DNA of 64,000 nt from Yamagishiella unicocca. Lineage: Eukaryota; Chlorophyta; Chlorophyceae; Chlamydomonadales; Volvocaceae. The translations under genes and the position numbers were made by a program. Below are positions 59,901 through 64,000 of this stretch, piece by piece (within the stretch, counting starts at the first letter, position 1; every line of letters begins with the position of its first letter). The notes under the pieces were generated by a model that had not been told where the DNA came from, searched no databases, and saw only the letters and a program-made list of their open reading frames with translations. Location of the stretch: assembly GCA_003116995.1 (NCBI GenBank), contig BDSL01000023.1:1081312-1145311 (forward strand), in the 5' to 3' direction.

Positions 59901-62900
59901 GGCAGCAGCAGCAGCGCCCCCCCCCCGCAGCCCTTCCATCTCTCACCCGCCGCCACGTCCGCCAGCTGCTGGTTGTACTCCAGCTCCGACAGCCTGCCCT
60001 GAGCCGTGCGGATCCACACGCCCGTCTCCCTCTTGGCCGACCCAAACACCTGCGCGTCAGGGAGGAGTCCAGGGAGGAGTCCAGGGGGGGGTCCAGGGCG
60101 GCGCTCAGGGCGGCGTCCTGGGGAAGATCCAGGGAGGAGTCCAGGGAGGGCCGGAGGTCAAGCACAGCAGACAGGCACACTGCCACCACCACCACCACCA
60201 CCACCACCAGCTTCACTACCAGCTTCACTACCAGCTTCACTACCATCACCACCACCAGCTTCACCACCAGCTTCACCACCAGCTTCACCACCAGCTTCAC
60301 CACCAGCTTCACTACCTTCACCACCAGCTTCAATACCATCACCACCACCACCACCAGCTTCACCGCCAGCTTCTCTTACCATCATCACCACCAACAGCTG
60401 CATCACCGTTGCCATCGCACGGCCCTGCAGCTCCCGAATTAGCATTCGGCGCCCGCTCCGGGCACACATCGGCTCCTGTCTGCCAGGGGCTCCTGTCTGT
60501 GTCAGCCATGCACCCGTTTTGAGCCGCTTTCGGGTCCTTTCGGATTGCTTTCGGATCTTTTCGGATTGCTACCGGAAGGGCGGGCGGTGACGCCGCTTTC
60601 CGCGCCCGCGTGAAGTATGACACGGCTCCTCTCGCGAGCCAGACCAAGTCGTCACCCCCCCAACTGCAGCAAACCCAGCACCCTAGTCGCCGTTTGTCGC
60701 CCTCAGCCCTCGGCCTCACCTGCTCTAACATGACGTACGGCGGGCGCAGGATCTCCACCAGCTCCAGAACCGGCAGCACCAGCCGGTTCTTGCTGTCCGC
60801 CATCACGGCGATGTTGGGGGCGTGCACATTGCGATCCGACATCTGCGCAATGCTCAAAATCCGGTTGTAGTTCCCCGAAACAAACAGCGTTAAACTTAGT
60901 GTGTAAGCAGACTTAAGCTGCTGCAGTGCAACTGGGGCGGGCCGTGAGACACCAGACAATATTCACCTCACTGGGGCCTCTTTAGGCAAATTAGGTTTAA
61001 GGTACGGTGGCAGTAGTGGCAGTAGTGGCAGTAGTGGCAGTAGTGGCAGTAGTGGCAGTAGTGGCAGTAGTGGCAGTAGTGGCAGTAATGGCAGTAGAGG
61101 GCAGCAGAGGGCAGCAGAGGGCAGTAGAGGGCAGTAGAGGGCAGTAGAGGGCAGTACAGGGCAGTAGAGGGCAGTAGAGGGCAGAAGAGGGCAGCAGAGG
61201 GCAGTAGAGGGCAGTAGAGGGCAGTAGAGGGCAGAAGAGGGCAGAAGAGGGCAGAAGAGGGCCGAAGCGGCAGTAGCGGCATTCACTCGGGAGCGCTCGT
61301 ACGTACGTTCTGGCAGGGCGGCCCCGCCACAATGACGAACACGGCACCGCGGCGCGGGATGAGGTCCTCCGCCTGTACGACACGGCGCCGGGGGGTAAGT
61401 AAGGACGCAGCAGGGCGGGGCATAAGTCGGGCAGCGCGCGCGGCTGGGGGCGTTGCGCAACCGCATGTCGTACCTGTACGACGGCGAGGAAGTCGCGCAG
61501 CAGCTGCCGGTGTTCCGGGTGGGCATGCGGTCCCCGCAGCAGCACTTCCACAGGGAGCCATAGGAGGCCCGGCTCGTCGTCTTCGGACCGCCAGCGCGCC
61601 TCCAGGTGTCGCCAGGTGCGCGAGTTTGAGGGGTTGCTGCTGCTGGCGAGTGCGAGGATCGGGCGCGGCGGCAGGAGGCGGCGGCGGCAAAAGAGGTTAC
61701 GGCAGGTGGCCAGGACCCATGGAGGCGGCGGCGGCAGGCGGCGACGACAGCAGGCGGCAGTAGGTGGCAGGAGGCGGCGGCGGCACCCGTATGAGGCCAG
61801 AGGGAGTGAGCCGAGCCGTAGTGGGGAAGGGACCAGGCGCGGGCGGCACTTGCTACGCAGCAGCCCCTCCCCGGTAGCCTCCACAGGGACATCCCCGCAG
61901 ACACCGGCACACCGACCTCGATCAGCTGTTCCGCCCGCTGATCCGGCCCTCCGAAACCACCCGCACGCTCTCGAGACCAGCAGCCTCCCTCCCCAGAGGC
62001 GTACCGCCAGCACCCACCATCGGACCATCACCTCCAGCCAGCAGTTCTTGGGGCTAAGTCGGTCGAGCAGCTGTAGCTTCTGATCGTAGAAGCCGCGGTG
62101 GGCCAGTCGAATGGCCACTATGTCGGCTAGGAAGCCACCACCGCCGCCGCCGCCGCCGCCGCTGGCGGCGCCGCCGCCAGCGGCGCCGCCGCCCATACGG
62201 CCGTTGCCGACAGCCCCGGCGCCGCTGGCGGGTTTGCGGGCGGCAGCGGTGCCAGCGGGTGCTCCAGGGAGGCTCGGTCCGCCGCCTTCGGGGGCGCGTG
62301 GATCGCTACACGCGCTGGGTGGTCGTGCAGCGGCACCCGTCGCGGCCACTGGCGGCGAATGCGCCGGTGCCGGCAGCTGCAGCAGGTCGCACAGTATATT
62401 GTACCTGGCGAACCGGCAATGTACGGGTTGGATTGGCGGTGGGCGGAGGCGTGTTTGCCTCGTGACTCGTCTCTCCGACTTCCCACACACCCATACAACG
62501 GCGACACGCGCATACGCACACACACGCACACGCACACGAGGACCCCTCCCCGCTCCCCCCGCCCCCCCCCCGGCTCCCCCTGCTCCCACCTGCGCACCAG
62601 CTCCAGCATCTCATCCACCCTGCCTCGCATCACCACCGCTCCCCGGTGGTTGGCCTGGAAGGTGAAGCACGCGTGCAGATCCAGATCCACCGCCCATCGA
62701 TCCACCAACTCAAACGGCGGATCCGGATCCGGATCTGGGTCTCGCATCGCATCCAGGTCGTCGCCCTGCTCCTGCCCCTCGGCCGGCCGCTGGTCTCCTT
62801 GCCCCAACAGCTCTTGAAGGCAGAACCCGCCGGGGCCGCAGCAGAGGTGTAGCGCCTTGGCCGCGCGCCCGCCCACGCCGCGATTGGCGAGCTCGGGGTG

Positions 62901-63940
62901 GTCTGCCCGCACCCCAGCGGCGGCCGGCGGCTCCTTCTCCCGCGCAGTGACGAAGGGCACCACGCGCAGCTCTCCGCACACCTTCACACAGCCCGGGGCG
63001 GCATCCCCAGGGTAGCACAGCTCCGGCGGGAGCAGCTCCAGGGGGGGTTCCGGGGGTTCCGCGTCCACCGGTTTCCGAGGCTGCTGGCCGGGAGTGAGGG
63101 GTAGGCGGGCTGCGCCGCCGCCGCCGCCGCCGCTGCCCCCTGCCGCCGCCGCTGGCGGTGAGGCGAGTTGGCGGTGGGAGGGCGCAGGGGCGACTGCGTC
63201 GGAGATCGGCGGAGTCACGGGCCTCGGGGTGGCCGTGACGGTGGGTTTGGGGGCGGTGGGGCCGGCCTGCTGTACCTCCAGGGGGGGCTCCACGATCAGG
63301 TACCTCTGTGGCAGGGCAACCGCAACACGTCAGCGCCGCAGCGTGGCGGGCTATCGCAACCGCCCAACCAACTCGTACGGCAATGTAATTCCGGACCCAG
63401 TCGGGGCCCAGTCAGCCCAGCCGCACCTTGAACTGCTCCGCGTACGACTGCTTGTAGTAGTACACGTCCGGCTCCAGGGGGGGCACCGGAGCGAGGTGGG
63501 GTAGCCAGCGGACCTCCACGCGTCTGTCCGTGTTCGGCAGGGGGAGGGCGTTGAGAGGAGACCCGCGGTTAAGGTTATAGGCAGGGTGGATACGCTTAGC
63601 TGACAATAGACAGTGGTTTCACAAGTGGCGGGGGACGAGCCACGAAGGGGAATGGTGGGGTGCGGGCGGTTGGCGTTGGAGGTCAGGAGGGAGGGGCAGG
63701 GCGCAGCTACAGGGAGGGTGCATCACCTAGGCCGAGCATTCCTCACATACACAGGACTAACCCCCCGCTCCATACACATCCTCCAGTCCCCCCCACCGGA
63801 TCAGGCACCCGGGCTGCAGAGGCTTGAATCGCTCCACGTCCCATGGGTCGGCGCACAGCCACAGCAGGTTGGGAGGCAGCTGCAAGCCGTCTGGCAGGGC
63901 CGGCACGAACTCGCGCGTGTCGCCGGTGACGACCTTCTCC
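53957..63940 (-). CDS. Chromomethylase: BAH-C5 DNA methyltransferase with embedded chromodomain (5' partial)
   Basis: At least 18 exons: 63940-63776, 63523-63427, 63305-62590, 62404-62032, 61599-61474, 61372-61307, about 60920-60720, 60049-59947, 59445-59426, 59148-59051, 58683-58555, 58133-57797, 57510-57454, 57001-56909, 56702-56075, 55863-55788, 55176-55050, 54742-53957; about 1400 aa, 5' end off-window. Order: BAH (VEVRWLPHL ... DVYYYKQSY); motif I-like ALHLCCGPGGF; motif II WAVDLDLHACFTFQANH; chromodomain (NCWLEARWRSEDDEPGLLWLP); motif IV GPPCQN with catalytic Cys at 61313-61315; motif VI-like ELVEILRPPYVMLEQV; AQGRLSELEY; DRQRIFIVASDKG; target-recognition region (RDAISDLEPVSN); motif IX-X HPEQDRVFTVREL. 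This order defines plant-type chromomethylases, which methylate cytosine at H3K9-methylated chromatin. Deviations: ENV is EQV and the P-Q before the motif VIII Arg residues is A-E. A Glu-rich tail ends the protein. Junction 61307/60920 is uncertain. Confidence 0.85.
57673..57727. repeat. CAC trinucleotide run
   Basis: About 18 uninterrupted CAC units lie in a chromomethylase intron (57511-57796). The apparent poly-His ORF on plus is not a gene. Confidence 0.9.
59426..59445 (-). other. 20-nt microexon of the chromomethylase
   Basis: Flanked by a C-rich tract ending in cag and a GTGCGC donor, 20 nt supply exactly the phase needed between the exon ending ADVAAG (59947) and the exon starting DRQRIF (59148). 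It encodes AHGAAE where the family has (A/T)-Y-G-x-P-Q. Inferred from phase and motif spacing only. Confidence 0.6.
60176..60365. repeat. CACCACCAGCTT-type short repeat in an intron
   Basis: Twelve-nucleotide units (caccaccagctt, cactaccagctt) repeat through much of the chromomethylase intron 60050-60719. Confidence 0.85.
61008..61268. repeat. GGCAGTAGT and GAGGGCAGTAG arrays in an intron
   Basis: A 9-nt array (ggcagtagt) passes into an 11-nt array (agagggcagta) within the chromomethylase intron 60921-61306. The long minus-strand ORFs with repeating C-P-L-L-P-S are artefacts of this array. Confidence 0.9.
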
Positions 63941-64000
63941 CTGCGCGGGGAAGGAGAGGGACAAGTAGGGACAAGTGGGGGAGGGAGGGACAAGTGGAGG

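Noticed and set aside
60963..61910. Minus ORF with repeating C-P-L-L-P-S
   Set aside because: Produced by the intronic 9/11-nt arrays running on from chromomethylase exons.

Overview
The window looks like nuclear DNA of a volvocine (chlorophyte) green alga. The evidence is high GC, genes with many short GT-AG introns, an octotricopeptide-repeat (OPR) organelle protein, Ala/Gly/Ser-rich linkers inside coding sequence and abundant simple repeats. All gene models were built by hand from frame, splice-site phase and family motifs; no alignment or search was run.

Left third (1-23.1 kb): an accessory, repeat-rich region. Two long genes that combine B3-like domains with a C-terminal SET-like domain lie head-to-head (11967->3492 on minus, about 16167->23093 on plus) as arms of an inverted duplication; the last six exons and their introns are nearly identical. 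A third, partial member (920->1, minus, running off the window) has lost the B3 N-terminus. In its place it carries a sequence resembling the HUH endonuclease domain of CRESS-DNA-virus Rep proteins, joined in frame to the family's linker. Upstream of it are two perfect 19-nt tandem repeats and a divergent ORF with two in-frame stops. The 4-kb spacer between the arms holds interleaved inverted repeats, GGTAACCGG-type and GGTCTC-type arrays, and one copy of a dispersed repeat also seen at 1.8, 3.2 and 53.1 kb.

Middle (24.9-45.2 kb, minus): an OPR protein of about 1409 aa whose fourth intron carries a 2.6-kb GATGAG hexanucleotide array; a 19-exon C-terminal-motor kinesin (kinesin-14, about 1267 aa) with an N-terminal KEN box and a C-terminal bipartite NLS; and a 6-exon Topors-like RING E3 ligase (391 aa).

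Right (45.5-64 kb): plus-strand 12-exon CHID1-type GH18 protein (409 aa, divergent from the RING gene across 317 bp) and a 3-exon unrecognised protein (213 aa). Facing them on minus is a chromomethylase (BAH, then a C5-methyltransferase interrupted by a chromodomain) of at least 18 exons, whose 5' end lies beyond base 64000. It has a 20-nt microexon and several non-consensus catalytic-motif residues.

The genes do not form a pathway. Two chromatin-type enzymes (SET family, chromomethylase) happen to share the window, and the most unusual element is the Rep-like/B3-SET chimera at the left edge.
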